A DNA stretch of 64,000 nt, from assembly GCF_020520285.1 (NCBI RefSeq), contig NZ_CP084742.1, positions 3,782,001 to 3,846,000 on the forward strand. Reading direction: 5' to 3'. This document shows, in pieces, positions 43,120 to 51,440 of the stretch (the stretch's first letter is position 1; each line of letters starts with the position of its first letter). Below the pieces are notes generated by a model, which was given only the letters and a program-made list of their open reading frames with translations, did not search any database and was not told the DNA's origin. This DNA comes from Pseudomonas sp. L5B5. GTDB taxonomy: Bacteria > Pseudomonadota > Gammaproteobacteria > Pseudomonadales > Pseudomonadaceae. The translations under genes were made by a program, and so were the position numbers.

Positions 43120-44103
43120 ATGCCCCACCCAACGCCCTCCATCAAACTCAGCACTCTTCAGCAACTCGCGCCCTACTTGAGCATGCACGGGGTATCGCCG
43201 CTGGAGTTCTTTCGACGTTACGGTATTTCCCCTCAGGTTTTTCAGTACCCGGATGCCTGGGTGCCGCGAGCGACCTGCTTTCATGTAGCCAGTGAAATGG
43301 CCGCGCTCACACAAGATCCCTTCGCGGGTGCAACGCAGGGGCACCTGATCGAAGTACGCTCACTCGGCGCCTGGGGCGAGTTGATCCTGGGTTCGTCCAA
43401 TCTCGCTCGGACGTGCGCAGTGGCGGCGATCCATACGGACTTGCTGCATCAAGGGAGTGACGTAAGAATCGTCACCGAAGGCCGTACGATGAAACTGATC
43501 CGGCAATCCACCGGACAGCACGGGGCGAATCCGAAGCAGGTCATTCTCGGCACGCTGGCGCTGCTGAGAAACGTACCGCTCGGGTCCGGTGAGCCATGCG
43601 CCGTCCGTGTGCATCTGCAAAACCCGAGGCAACGAGGAAATGAGGCGCTGGAGAAGTACCTGGGGCCGAATCTGCACATGAACGCGCAGCACAACATGAT
43701 CGAATTCGATCGTGAGTTGCTCGACATCTCCCTGCCGCTCGGCCGGGATGACGCCTGGAAAGCCACCGAGGCCTTGAAGTCGACCGCGAAAGCCGCCGGC
43801 ATGCTTATCGAGCGGATCGGGGATCAGGACCGATCCACTCTTACCGCCATTTCAAGAAACCTCGGATTGTCTTCCCGAACACTACAGCGTCGCCTCAAAT
43901 ACTGCGGCATCGACTTCGAAGACCTGCGGGACAAAACCCGTCGCAGCGAAGCGCTACAACTGATTGCCAGCAAAAAGTACAGCGCAACCGAAATTGCCTA
44001 CATGGTTGGCTACAGTGATCAAGCGCACTTTACCCGAGCCTTCAAGCGCTGGACCGGAAGTTCACCATCGCGCTACCGCTCGCTCTTGAAAGATGATCGT
44101 TAA
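43120..44103 (+). CDS. AraC family transcriptional regulator (OruR/AraC-N type)
   Basis: This is a protein of about 327 residues. An N-terminal arabinose-binding-type sensor domain (about 1-200) has LSTLQQLAPYLSMHGVSP and the AraC-N pattern FFRRYGIS. The C-terminal helix-turn-helix pair (about 230-327) reads LTAISRNLGLSSRTLQRRLK, then ATEIAYMVGYSDQAHFTRAF and KRWTGSSPSRYR. ATG at 43120 is chosen; an in-frame TTG at 43099 is possible. The gene lies 262 bases after a putative terminator. Its partner genes are not obvious: the next gene on the same strand is the HHIIP secreted protein 363 bases away, so it could control that pair. Confidence 0.85.
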   Translation: MPHPTPSIKLSTLQQLAPYLSMHGVSPLEFFRRYGISPQVFQYPDAWVPRATCFHVASEMAALTQDPFAGATQGHLIEVRSLGAWGELILGSSNLARTCAVAAIHTDLLHQGSDVRIVTEGRTMKLIRQSTGQHGANPKQVILGTLALLRNVPLGSGEPCAVRVHLQNPRQRGNEALEKYLGPNLHMNAQHNMIEFDRELLDISLPLGRDDAWKATEALKSTAKAAGMLIERIGDQDRSTLTAISRNLGLSSRTLQRRLKYCGIDFEDLRDKTRRSEALQLIASKKYSATEIAYMVGYSDQAHFTRAFKRWTGSSPSRYRSLLKDDR

Positions 44104-44466
44104 CCTCTTTGCCTGCCCCTTCCCTCTACTATCGGACGCCTGCCAATGGCGTCCTTCACGGCACTTGCTTGCTGTGCTTTTGGCACCAAATGGCAAGTTT
44201 CCAGGGGACGGCTCTTATACAGTCCGAAAGGTGTCGATCCGCCACCTGATCGGTGGTTGCAACGCAAATGCCGTTAACTGTCTGGTTACGACACCCGGCT
44301 GAAACCATAGGTCAGGCTCTATCGAGCGAGCAACGAAATACTGAGCGGCAAAGGAGGTTTGCAAAACCAGAATCCGTCGATCTATAAGTTGGATTATTCG
44401 AGCAAAAGTGAGTTTGCCTGATCGATAGGCTGCGGCCATCGGCATTTACAATGAAAGGAGTTCATC
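44104..44466. other. Intergenic region upstream of the secreted HHIIP gene
   Basis: This is 363 bases without a gene. A GGACGCC-TGCCAAT-GGCGTCC hairpin (44134-44154) may terminate the AraC gene. The region is where a promoter for the downstream pair must lie. Confidence 0.5.
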
Positions 44467-45027
44467 ATGAAGAAAGTAATGCTTTGTTTTGCCTTGTTAT
44501 TTGGTTTCACATGCAGTTCTGCCATGGCAGCCCGCCCCGACTATCCCTTTGATGATTCGATCGCTACCGGCTTGTCGCGCCACCATATTATTCCGTGGGA
44601 AGAACTGGTCGAGTTTGGTACCGACAACTTTACCAGCGATGCAGACAGAACGACCTTGATCAATGCCATTATCGGCACCCGCAAGGTCAATCTCGGTTCA
44701 TTCCAGAATGATATACCGACGTTGGTCAAAGGACTGAATCCGCCGAAAAATTCCGAAGCAGTGGAGGTCTGGCAATCGTTACTGGCCTGGACTCAGGGCA
44801 ATCTGGTCGTGGGAACCAATGCTCGCCCTGATGACCCTGGTAGCAAGTTTGATGAAGTTGCCTATACCTGTCTGAAAGCTGTCAACCCCGACAATAACTA
44901 TACTAAAATCTTTAATGATTGGAAGAATAAAAGTAAGGACGCTGATCAGAAAAAAAAGGATTTCCTGATGATGGCAGCGCATGACATCGCGAATGCCGCA
45001 GGCCAGCCATGCTGGACTAATCCTTGA
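44467..45027 (+). CDS. Secreted protein with HHIIP motif (possible His-Me-finger nuclease)
   Basis: This is a 186-residue protein with a clean Sec signal peptide (VMLCFALLFGFTCSSAMAA, cleavage near residue 22) and a strong AAAGGAG site before the ATG. The mature N-terminus contains SRHHIIPWEELVEF (about residues 37-50). An H-H-I-I-P start is characteristic of the xHH branch of HNH/endonuclease VII-like nucleases, often polymorphic toxin ends. A Cys pair (YTCLKAVNP and GQPCWTNP) could form a disulfide after export. The remaining motif of a full nuclease is not certain, so the call is tentative. The genes are less GC-rich than neighbours and are followed closely by a partner gene. Confidence 0.6.
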   Translation: MKKVMLCFALLFGFTCSSAMAARPDYPFDDSIATGLSRHHIIPWEELVEFGTDNFTSDADRTTLINAIIGTRKVNLGSFQNDIPTLVKGLNPPKNSEAVEVWQSLLAWTQGNLVVGTNARPDDPGSKFDEVAYTCLKAVNPDNNYTKIFNDWKNKSKDADQKKKDFLMMAAHDIANAAGQPCWTNP

Positions 45028-45058
45028 TTTCAATCATCATGACGCGCAGGAAAAAATC

Positions 45059-45595
45059 ATGGCTAATATTATTACCGTAGGTAGCATCACGACCCCTAAT
45101 CCTTTTCTTTGGTTGAATCCGGATACGTTGGGCCTGCCCGATGTCGTCTACGTCATTCAATCAAATGCTCCAAAAGGCGACTGGGTAGATGTAGGGCAGT
45201 TCTGCGCAGTGCTATCAAGCGCCTGGCTCAATGATGCCAAACATCCAGCACAGTTCGATATTAAAAGCTTTGACGATCCGGGCAAAATTCAGTTGGCCCA
45301 GCAAGTGATTGAGGCATCGAATAGTTTGGCCTCACAAGTAAAAGCGGCGGAGCAGGCGATACACGGCAATTCCAAGTCGAAGGACCAGGTTACAAAGGAG
45401 TTTTCGGCATACAAAACCGGCACTAAAACCTGGGCAGGAAATGATAGGCATGTCATCGGCATCTACATAATTAGCGCCACGGAAATGCAAGTTTATGATT
45501 CGAACCTGGGAACCGCAACCAAAAAGTCGCGCACCGTCTTTGCGCAAGTACTGAAGGATTATGCATTGAATGCTTTTGTAGTGGCTGCTGCTTAA
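45059..45595 (+). CDS. Partner of the HHIIP protein, unknown function
   Basis: This protein of about 178 residues has no signal peptide, so it is predicted to be cytosolic. Features: a hydrophobic-polar N-terminus ITVGSITTPNPFLWLNPDTL, PDVVYVIQSNAPKGDWVDVG (about residues 29-48) and a helical Lys/Gln-rich middle (VKAAEQAIHGNSKSKDQVTK). The C-terminus is VFAQVLKDYALNAFVVAAA. The gene lies 31 bases after the secreted HHIIP gene, with AGGA before the ATG, suggesting co-expression. An immunity-like role would require the effector to act in a compartment this protein reaches; as a cytosolic protein it could only protect against re-entry. I cannot assign a family. Confidence 0.5.
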   Translation: MANIITVGSITTPNPFLWLNPDTLGLPDVVYVIQSNAPKGDWVDVGQFCAVLSSAWLNDAKHPAQFDIKSFDDPGKIQLAQQVIEASNSLASQVKAAEQAIHGNSKSKDQVTKEFSAYKTGTKTWAGNDRHVIGIYIISATEMQVYDSNLGTATKKSRTVFAQVLKDYALNAFVVAAA

Positions 45596-45604
45596 TGTTG
45601 GCAG

Positions 45605-45640
45605 GCGATGCGCATGAAATGCGCATCGCTGTTTGTTTTA
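45605..45640 (+). terminator. Intrinsic terminator of the HHIIP pair
   Basis: GCGATGCGCA-TGAAA-TGCGCATCGC followed by TGTTTGTTTT is a perfect stem, 9 bases after the partner gene. Confidence 0.9.
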
Positions 45641-46352
45641 CATTATTTAGTTAGTGTTTTAACGGCGAGCGTGCTGCATTACAGACAAGATCAACACGGA
45701 AGTTCCAATGCAGGAGCGGGTGATGAACGCATCACCCGTTCTTGCTGTATCACAAAGACTGCCATGTATCACACCAACCCTATCCCAGCGACTGAGCGCT
45801 ACTGCGTCTATCAGACGCAACCACAGTTAAGCAGCTTACCGCCAGTGTCCAACAAGGCCAGTATCTCCCACCGAAACTTTGGCGGGCTTGCGCTCACGTA
45901 AAACGCAAATACCCAACAGGCCAATACTGCCTATCGGTTCAGCAATGGCTCTGAACTAAAAAGCTCACACTAAAGGTGGGAGTTCCTGCCGTAATGCTGT
46001 TCAGTTAAGGAAATGGTAGGAGCGAGGCTTGCCCGCGATGGTCTTCAGAGCGCCGCGTTTATCCAGTAAACACGCGCTACCGTTAACGACCATCGCGAGC
46101 AAGCTTCGCTCCTACAGGGGATCACCTTGCTTAAGTGAACAGCATTAGGAGTTCCTGCCGGGCTTTTCGGTGGTGGCCGGCTACCGGCCATGGGGGGGCA
46201 GTTATCGCCATGAGGGGTTTGTCTACGGGGTTGTCCAGAAGGGCCCGCTGCTGGGTATCAGCGGACCCTTCCGAGCCTTGCATGGCCAGGCTCCCCCCAG
46301 GCATGCGCTTCATGCTCCAATAGCCGCCGATTCCAGTTGCACGCAGGCGCCC
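45641..46352. other. Gene-free stretch with hairpin and MITE-like element
   Basis: A hairpin pairs GCGGGTGATG (45716-45725) with CATCACCCGT (45730-45739). The element at 45992-46147 has its own entry. I see no supported gene. Confidence 0.55.
45979..46160. mobile_element. 156-bp MITE-like element carrying a REP pair
   Basis: Element 45992-46147 has terminal inverted repeats TAATGCTGTTCAGTTAAG and, as complement, CTTAAGTGAACAGCATTA (one mismatch in 18). It is flanked on both sides by GGAGTTCCTGCCG (45979-45991 and 46148-46160), a perfect 13-base direct repeat. Inside lies a REP palindrome of the same family as at 24270 (arms starting at 46017 and ending at 46116). No transposase is encoded, so it would be mobilised in trans if at all. 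Confidence 0.6.
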
Positions 46353-46739
46353 ATGAAATCCATCGCAGTATCGATCCTGACCCTGTTGCTCCCTTCCATG
46401 CTCTTCAGTGCCCCGGCCCTGGCCGGCGATGCCGAAGCCGGCGCCAAGTTGTTCAAGCGCCTGTGCAGCGGCTGCCACAACATCGGGCCTTCGGTGCGCA
46501 GTTCCTTCGGGCCAGAGCTCAACGGCATCATCGATCGCCCGGCCGGTAGCGCCCAGGACTACCAGTACTCGACGGCGATGAAGTCCTCGGGCATCGTCTG
46601 GACCCGGGACAAGCTCTCCTTGTACCTGCAAGATCCCAAGGGCGTGGTGCCCGGCACCCGGATGATTTTCTGGGGCTTGAGCGACGAAGAGAAAATCGAC
46701 AATCTGTTGGCCTATCTGCAGACCTTCCCTACCCCCTGA
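46353..46739 (+). CDS. Class I c-type cytochrome
   Basis: This 128-residue periplasmic electron carrier has a Sec signal (IAVSILTLLLPSMLFSAPALA, cleavage near residue 23). It has a heme-binding CSGCH motif (about residues 39-43) inside AGAKLFKRLCSGCHNIGP. A later Met ligand is in PGTRMIFWGLSDEEKIDNLL (about 104). The fold (AGAKLF..CxxCH and late M) is that of small class I cytochromes, similar to cytochrome c-550. The ATG at 46353 is the start that places the signal peptide first; earlier in-frame openings are unlikely. Confidence 0.88.
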   Translation: MKSIAVSILTLLLPSMLFSAPALAGDAEAGAKLFKRLCSGCHNIGPSVRSSFGPELNGIIDRPAGSAQDYQYSTAMKSSGIVWTRDKLSLYLQDPKGVVPGTRMIFWGLSDEEKIDNLLAYLQTFPTP

Positions 46740-46770
46740 TTCCGTTTCGCCTCCTTACAAGGATGTTTCG

Positions 46771-47901
46771 ATGAAGCTTTCCCTGCTGTCCCTGGCGACC
46801 GCCGGACTGGCCCTGGCCGTGCTCGCACCGCAAGCGGGCGCCGCCGGTTTCGACTGTGCCAAGGCCTCGACGCCGGTCGAGAAGACCGTCTGCAACACGC
46901 CGAAGATGTCCGCCCAGGACGATGAGTTGAATCGCCGCTACAACGGGCTCAAGCACTTGCAGGTGTTTCGCCTGCTGCAAGTGCGCTGGCTGCGCGAAGT
47001 GCGCGATACCTGCACGCCCGACGATTGCCTTGAGGGGGCCTATCGGGCCCAGCTGAAGATGCTCGCACCGCTGCCGATTCCCCCGGCCCCGGGCAAGAAC
47101 GAGCTCCTGCCCATGGCTCCGACGCAACAGTACCGCCTGGATGAGGCCGAACACTGGCAGCGCTTCCCGCTGGCGTCCTTCCCTGCCATAGCCCCCCAGG
47201 GCGACAAGCAGATCGTCGACGCCCAGGTGATCGACGGCGTTCTGCGCGTGGTGTTGTTCACCGGCCTGTACCAGCGAGACCAGGACGGCTTCGTCGGCAC
47301 CTTGTACGAATATGCCGATGACCAGCCGGGCCTGTATCCCATCGCCCGGGACATCGCCTTCACCGGCTGGACCTCCCAGGGCTCCAACGACCAGGGCCTG
47401 CGTTTTGCCGGGTTCGACAGTGGGCTGCTGTACTACCGCCAGCGCATCGGCGGCGACCTGCAGCAAAGCATGACCTATCGCCTGGGCTCACGCAGCGCGC
47501 CCGAGGCCAGCGTGAAGTCCTACCAAACCCCCTCGAACACCGTGCGCCATGCCCGGGCACGGGTGGGCCAGGACCTGAATGTGGATAACTACAGCCTGTC
47601 CCTGGACTACGACCAGCAGAGCAACGGCACCTACAGTGAAAATGTCACCGCGCACAACGACACCGAGGAGGGCTGGAGCATCGTCAACCCGACCTGGAGC
47701 GCTACCCGCCCGATCATGTACTTCGACAACGAAGGGCCGCGGGCCTGCATCTGGCGAGTCGACACGCAGTACAAGACCTTGTTCAAGATCGTGCCCGAGC
47801 ATGAAGCCGTCTCAGCACGCCCGATCGACCTGCATGGCCGCGAGGCGGTGGTGTACCTGGAAGGCAACCAGCTGAAGTTCGCCTTCAAGTACGATGATTG
47901 A
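46771..47901 (+). CDS. LprI-like (DUF1311) periplasmic protein
   Basis: This 376-residue exported protein has a Sec signal (LSLATAGLALAVLAPQAGAA). The N-terminal mature domain FDCAKASTPVEKTVCNTPKM (about residues 27-46), with LNRRYN and further Cys (DTCTPDDCLEG), matches the DUF1311/LprI family of putative lysozyme inhibitors. A long beta-rich region (about 130-376) follows, ending in REAVVYLEGNQLKFAFK. The function of the long form is unknown. It lies 31 bases after the cytochrome gene and shares the transcript up to the terminator at about 47919. Confidence 0.8.
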   Translation: MKLSLLSLATAGLALAVLAPQAGAAGFDCAKASTPVEKTVCNTPKMSAQDDELNRRYNGLKHLQVFRLLQVRWLREVRDTCTPDDCLEGAYRAQLKMLAPLPIPPAPGKNELLPMAPTQQYRLDEAEHWQRFPLASFPAIAPQGDKQIVDAQVIDGVLRVVLFTGLYQRDQDGFVGTLYEYADDQPGLYPIARDIAFTGWTSQGSNDQGLRFAGFDSGLLYYRQRIGGDLQQSMTYRLGSRSAPEASVKSYQTPSNTVRHARARVGQDLNVDNYSLSLDYDQQSNGTYSENVTAHNDTEEGWSIVNPTWSATRPIMYFDNEGPRACIWRVDTQYKTLFKIVPEHEAVSARPIDLHGREAVVYLEGNQLKFAFKYDD

Positions 47902-47918
47902 GGGCAAGTGCCAGGGCA

Positions 47919-47951
47919 AAAAAAGGCTCGTCAATGACGAGCCTTTTTTTC
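47919..47951. terminator. Bidirectional intrinsic terminator
   Basis: AAAAGGCTCGTC-AAT-GACGAGCCTTTT is a perfect stem with flanking A and T runs. It ends the gene finishing at 47901 and the leftward operon from 49348. Confidence 0.9.
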
Positions 47952-47972
47952 ATGGCGCGATCCGCATCCAGC

Positions 47973-48668
47973 TCAAGGCAGGGTGACCTTGTACTCGGCC
48001 AGCTTGGCCTGGTGTTGGGGCTCGACGTACTTCTGGTTCACCAGCTTGGCGAACTTGCTGAAGTCGCTGCGGGCGTCGTCGGTCAGGCCCAGTTTGTCGT
48101 AGGCAAGGCCGCGGTGGTAGAAGGCCCAGGCATAGTCGGGCTGGCGTTGCAGGCCGGTGCTGTAGGCCTCGGCAGCCTCGCGGTACTGCCCCAGGTCGTA
48201 GAGCGTCTGGCCCAGGTGGTAGTAGGTCGGCATGTTGAAGCCGCCGCCCTTGCCCGTCTCGCCCAGGTTGGCGTCGAGGTTGGACTGCACCAGTTCCAGG
48301 GCCTTGCGCGGATTGCCCGCTTCGCGATACAGGCGGCTGAGGTCGAGCACTGCGCGGGCATCGGGCTTGCCTTCCAGGGCGATGGATTTTTCCTTGGCGC
48401 TGATGGCTTCCGGATAGCGCTTGAAGTTGGCGTAGGCATCGGACTTGAGCCAGTACACCAGGCTCTGCATGTGCGCGGACAGCTGGTTCTTCTCAAGGCA
48501 CAGGTCGGCCTCTTGCAGCACCACGTCGAACTTCTCGACCTTGGCGGCCTGGCCCACCAGGCGGCAATGGGCATAGTTGATCTGGTCCTGGCTTTGCAGG
48601 CCGGCACAACCGCCCAGGAGCACGGAACCCAGGAGCAGGAGCGCTCCACGAACAGACGATGAAGGCAT
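47973..48668 (-). CDS. TPR-containing lipoprotein
   Basis: This is a protein of about 231 residues. The lipobox is LGGC after VRGALLLLGSVLLGGCAG, so it should be membrane-anchored by lipid. Several tetratricopeptide repeats follow (about residues 45-210), for example SDAYANFKRYPEAISAKEKS, then LGQTLYDLGQYREAAEAYST and LAYDKLGLTDDARSDFSKFA. Such lipoproteins scaffold envelope complexes. It is the second gene after 48674-49348, with 5 bases between, so it is co-transcribed. The ATG at 48668 is preferred over an in-frame TTG at 48677. Confidence 0.82.
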   Translation of the reverse strand: MPSSSVRGALLLLGSVLLGGCAGLQSQDQINYAHCRLVGQAAKVEKFDVVLQEADLCLEKNQLSAHMQSLVYWLKSDAYANFKRYPEAISAKEKSIALEGKPDARAVLDLSRLYREAGNPRKALELVQSNLDANLGETGKGGGFNMPTYYHLGQTLYDLGQYREAAEAYSTGLQRQPDYAWAFYHRGLAYDKLGLTDDARSDFSKFAKLVNQKYVEPQHQAKLAEYKVTLP

Positions 48669-48673
48669 GATTT

Positions 48674-49348
48674 TCAATCCAGCAGGTGGGCGTTGAGGTC
48701 AGGGCGATAGACTTGCAGCAGCGGCGCGGTAACGGTGCCCTGCAGGCTGCAGAAGATCGTGGTGCGCCCGGCGATCGGCTCCTGGTCGACACCCTTGTCG
48801 ATGCTCAGGACGCGCTCGACGAAACCGAACGGCGTCGCCACGCCGCCACCGACCAGGCCCTCGGTGCGCCATTTCTGGATCGGATCACCCACCCGGCGGA
48901 TGTCCACCCGGCTGAAAGCGCCACGCTCGTCCTTCACGCGAGCATTGTCCGCCAGCAGCGGCTTGAGGCTTGCCGCCACGTCCTTGGGTTGGCCCTCGGC
49001 GACAAATCCCCAGAACAGCATGTTGCCCGCCGACTTCATCGACATGGCTTCGTTGTAGTAGCCCACCAGGCGCACACCCTTGACCACCAGCGGTTGCTCG
49101 AACGCCTGGTAGCGGCCACCTTCCTGCAACGGGTTCATGACCCTGGGCGCCTTGACCGCGCCGTACTGGGCCAGGTTCAAGGTGCCGACTGGCAGCTGGG
49201 CGGTATTCAGGCTCTGGAAGAACTGAGCGTCGCAGCGGGAAAAATCACTCAGCAACTGCTCGGGCGAGGTCGCTGGCTGGCCATGGGCGACGCTGGCGAC
49301 ACCCAGCAGGCACAGGCCGGACAACAGGGAACGGAACATCGAAATCAT
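48674..49348 (-). CDS. Exported hypothetical protein, operon partner of the TPR lipoprotein
   Basis: This is a protein of about 224 residues with a Sec signal (FRSLLSGLCLLGVASVAHGQ). I do not recognise the mature domain. It has FSRCDAQFFQSLNTAQLP and a beta-rich middle (QPLVVKGVRLVGYYNEAMSM), and ends LLQVYRPDLNAHLLD. ATG at 49348 or 49339 are both possible starts; neither has a strong ribosome-binding site. It is adjacent to and co-transcribed with the TPR lipoprotein, so both may act on the same envelope process. Confidence 0.65.
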   Translation of the reverse strand: MISMFRSLLSGLCLLGVASVAHGQPATSPEQLLSDFSRCDAQFFQSLNTAQLPVGTLNLAQYGAVKAPRVMNPLQEGGRYQAFEQPLVVKGVRLVGYYNEAMSMKSAGNMLFWGFVAEGQPKDVAASLKPLLADNARVKDERGAFSRVDIRRVGDPIQKWRTEGLVGGGVATPFGFVERVLSIDKGVDQEPIAGRTTIFCSLQGTVTAPLLQVYRPDLNAHLLD

Positions 49349-49428
49349 CCGTGAAGGGGAAAGGGGGTACGGACTTTAGCAAGATTGCCCACAGGCGACC
49401 ACATTCCGGCCAGCGCCCTGCGGGCATG

Positions 49429-49457
49429 AAAAAGCCCCGAACCAGTCGGGGCTTTTT
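49429..49457. terminator. Intrinsic terminator of the porin gene
   Basis: AAAAAGCCCCGA-ACCAG-TCGGGGCTTTTT ends the porin transcript on the minus strand and also insulates the leftward operon. Confidence 0.85.
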
Positions 49458-49498
49458 GGCATTGCGCCACCTGCAACCAGGTGGTGATCAGGCGTTCA

Positions 49499-50785
49499 TC
49501 AGAACACGTTGATCGGGTAGTCGACGAACACACGCAGTTCGTTGCCGCCCACGTTGTAGTCGGAAGACTTCTGCGATACGCGCAGGACCGAACTGCGAAC
49601 CTTCACGCTCAGGTCTTTGGCCGGGCCGCTCTGCACCACGTACTTGAACTGGTTGAAGATTTCGCGCTCGCTGCCGCCGGAGGACGTGGCGGTGGTGATG
49701 TTGTCGCCACGCACGTAGGCCACGTTGTAGGTCAGGCCCGGTACGCCGAAGGCGCTGAAGTCCAGACCGTAGCCCAACTGCCAGCTGCGCTCGTCTTCAG
49801 CGTTGAAGTCGGACCAGTAGGAGTTGGCCAGGTAGATGGTGTTGCCACCGTCGCCCACGCGGTTCTGGCCACGCTGATAACCGCCGTAGGCGTAACCCAG
49901 GTGGCTGTCGCCGGTGCTGCGCTGATGCGCCAGGGTGAAGGAGTGCGGGCCGGTGGCGTAGGTCGCTGCCAGGCTCCAGATCTTGTTGTCCTGGCCGCCA
50001 GCCTTGGCCTTGGTCGCATAGGACTTGTCCAGCTTGGTGCGGTAGCCGTTGAAGTCCAGGGTCAGGGACTGATCGGTGGCCAGCGGGAACACGTAGTTCA
50101 GGTTCACGTACTGCTTCTTCAGCACGTCTTCGACGTCGGAAGCGTACAGGGCGCCCTTGAACTGATCGGTGAACTGGTAGCTACCGCCCAACACGTTGAT
50201 GGACTTCAGGCCACCGCTGTCACGACCTTCGTCGCTCTTGCGCGATTCGGCGGTGAAGTGACCGGCATTCAGCTCCAGGCCCTTGATCTCCTTGGAGGTA
50301 ATCAGGGTACCGGTGTAGCTTTCCGGCAGCAGGCGCGCGTTGTCGTAGTTCAGTACCGGCAGGGCCGGCATCTGGTCGCCGTAGGTCAGCACGGTGTTGG
50401 AGAAACGGAACTTGACCGCGGCGCCGGCCTTGGCCAGGTCGTTGGCGGCCTTGCCGCTGTTGTCCTGCTGGAAGAAGTCGATGCCGCCGGCACCGCTGCG
50501 ACCCTTGCCGCCGTCCAGGCGCAGTGCGTACAGGCCGAAGGCGTCAACGCCCACGCCCACGGTGCCCTGGGTGAAACCGGAGGAGAAGGTGCCGATGAAG
50601 CCTTGGCCCCATTCAGCCTTGTCCTCGTTGCCGTCCTTGTAGTCACGGTTGATGTAGGCGTTGCGCACCAGCACTTTCAGGCTGCTGTCTTCAACAAAAC
50701 CCTTGGCGTCGGCCTGGCCGTCGGCCATGGCTTGTGTAGCGCTCAAAATCCCCAGTGCAATCAAGCAGATCCGCTGTTTATACAT
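49499..50785 (-). CDS. OprD family outer-membrane porin
   Basis: This protein of about 428 residues has a Sec signal (MYKQRICLIALGILSATQAMA) and the OprD start GFVEDSSLKVLVRNAYINRD (about residues 30-49). Typical loops and strands follow (GQGFIGTFSSGFTQGTVGVG) and it ends with a Phe-terminated last strand (NVF). The ATG at 50785 is 7 bases after AAGGA, which fixes the start. OprD-type channels take up a specific small substrate, such as basic amino acids or aromatic acids. The substrate is not obvious; no linked catabolic genes are adjacent. Confidence 0.9.
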   Translation of the reverse strand: MYKQRICLIALGILSATQAMADGQADAKGFVEDSSLKVLVRNAYINRDYKDGNEDKAEWGQGFIGTFSSGFTQGTVGVGVDAFGLYALRLDGGKGRSGAGGIDFFQQDNSGKAANDLAKAGAAVKFRFSNTVLTYGDQMPALPVLNYDNARLLPESYTGTLITSKEIKGLELNAGHFTAESRKSDEGRDSGGLKSINVLGGSYQFTDQFKGALYASDVEDVLKKQYVNLNYVFPLATDQSLTLDFNGYRTKLDKSYATKAKAGGQDNKIWSLAATYATGPHSFTLAHQRSTGDSHLGYAYGGYQRGQNRVGDGGNTIYLANSYWSDFNAEDERSWQLGYGLDFSAFGVPGLTYNVAYVRGDNITTATSSGGSEREIFNQFKYVVQSGPAKDLSVKVRSSVLRVSQKSSDYNVGGNELRVFVDYPINVF

Positions 50786-50865
50786 TTTATTTTCCTTATT
50801 ACGGTTTGATGACGCGCTGTGAGCTCTGGCGGCTATGGCGTTTGAACGCTCTTCTACCGTCGATA

Positions 50866-50899
50866 CAAAAAGCCCGCCCACATGGGATCGTGGCGGGCC
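50866..50899 (-). terminator. Intrinsic terminator of the NTF2-like gene
   Basis: On the minus strand GGCCCGCC is complemented by GGGCGGGC, followed by TTTTTG. It lies 125 bases beyond the NTF2-like gene ending at 51024. Confidence 0.75.
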
Positions 50900-51023
50900 T
50901 TTTAATATTCTGCAATATGGCTCTTGGCCACAGGCGTTGGGGCGAATCCTATCTGCGCCTTTAACAACGTGTCAATTTCGTGAATCGTCTTTGAATAGCT
51001 GAAAATGTTCTAAGAATCGCGGG

Positions 51024-51413
51024 CTAGAGCATTGCCAGCTGTACGCTGTGACTATCGACGAACTGTTCGAAATGGGTGACCTGGCCATCCTTGAGTGTCC
51101 ACAGGTGGGCTACCCGTACATCGATCGGTTTGCCCGACGCGTTGTAGATGCCCTGGTAATTGCCATAGGCGAATACCTTGTCACCCTGGGCGACATAATT
51201 CTCGACCTTGAAGGTGAAGTCTTGCCACTCCGAGCCCAGGCGCTTGAAGACATGCTCCAGCACCTGCTCGAATCCAACGTAGGTACCGGCATAGGGAAAG
51301 CCCGCCGCTTCGGTCCAGCGGGCATCGGGAGCCAGGGCGGCTGCGGTGTTGCGCGCATTTTCCTGGGAGTTGGCCCCTTCATAGGTGCTTTTGATCAACG
51401 CAAGGTTATCCAT
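51024..51413 (-). CDS. NTF2-like / SnoaL-like protein
   Basis: This is a protein of about 129 residues of the NTF2/SnoaL cone fold. An early helix precedes AALAPDARWTEAAGFPYAGT (about residues 26-45). FTFKVENYVAQGDKVFAYGNYQ and VAHLWTLKDGQVTHFEQFVD (about 97-116) supply the conserved strands. Members include isomerases, hydrolases and nucleotide-binding proteins; the exact activity is not predictable. GGAG lies 6 bases before the ATG at 51413. It is co-oriented with the DsbA-family gene 27 bases upstream, so the two likely share a transcript. Confidence 0.75.
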   Translation of the reverse strand: MDNLALIKSTYEGANSQENARNTAAALAPDARWTEAAGFPYAGTYVGFEQVLEHVFKRLGSEWQDFTFKVENYVAQGDKVFAYGNYQGIYNASGKPIDVRVAHLWTLKDGQVTHFEQFVDSHSVQLAML

Positions 51414-51440
51414 GGGTGACTCCACTCGGTTCAGGTGAGT

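Noticed and set aside
45596..46352. CRISPR array or tandem repeats near the REP element
   Set aside because: The repeated units are inverted REP arms and one pair of 13-bp direct repeats, not regularly spaced repeats with unique spacers; no cas genes are present in the window.
46170..46352. Upstream extension of the cytochrome c gene
   Set aside because: The extension would place about 60 residues before the signal peptide and lacks a plausible ribosome-binding site.
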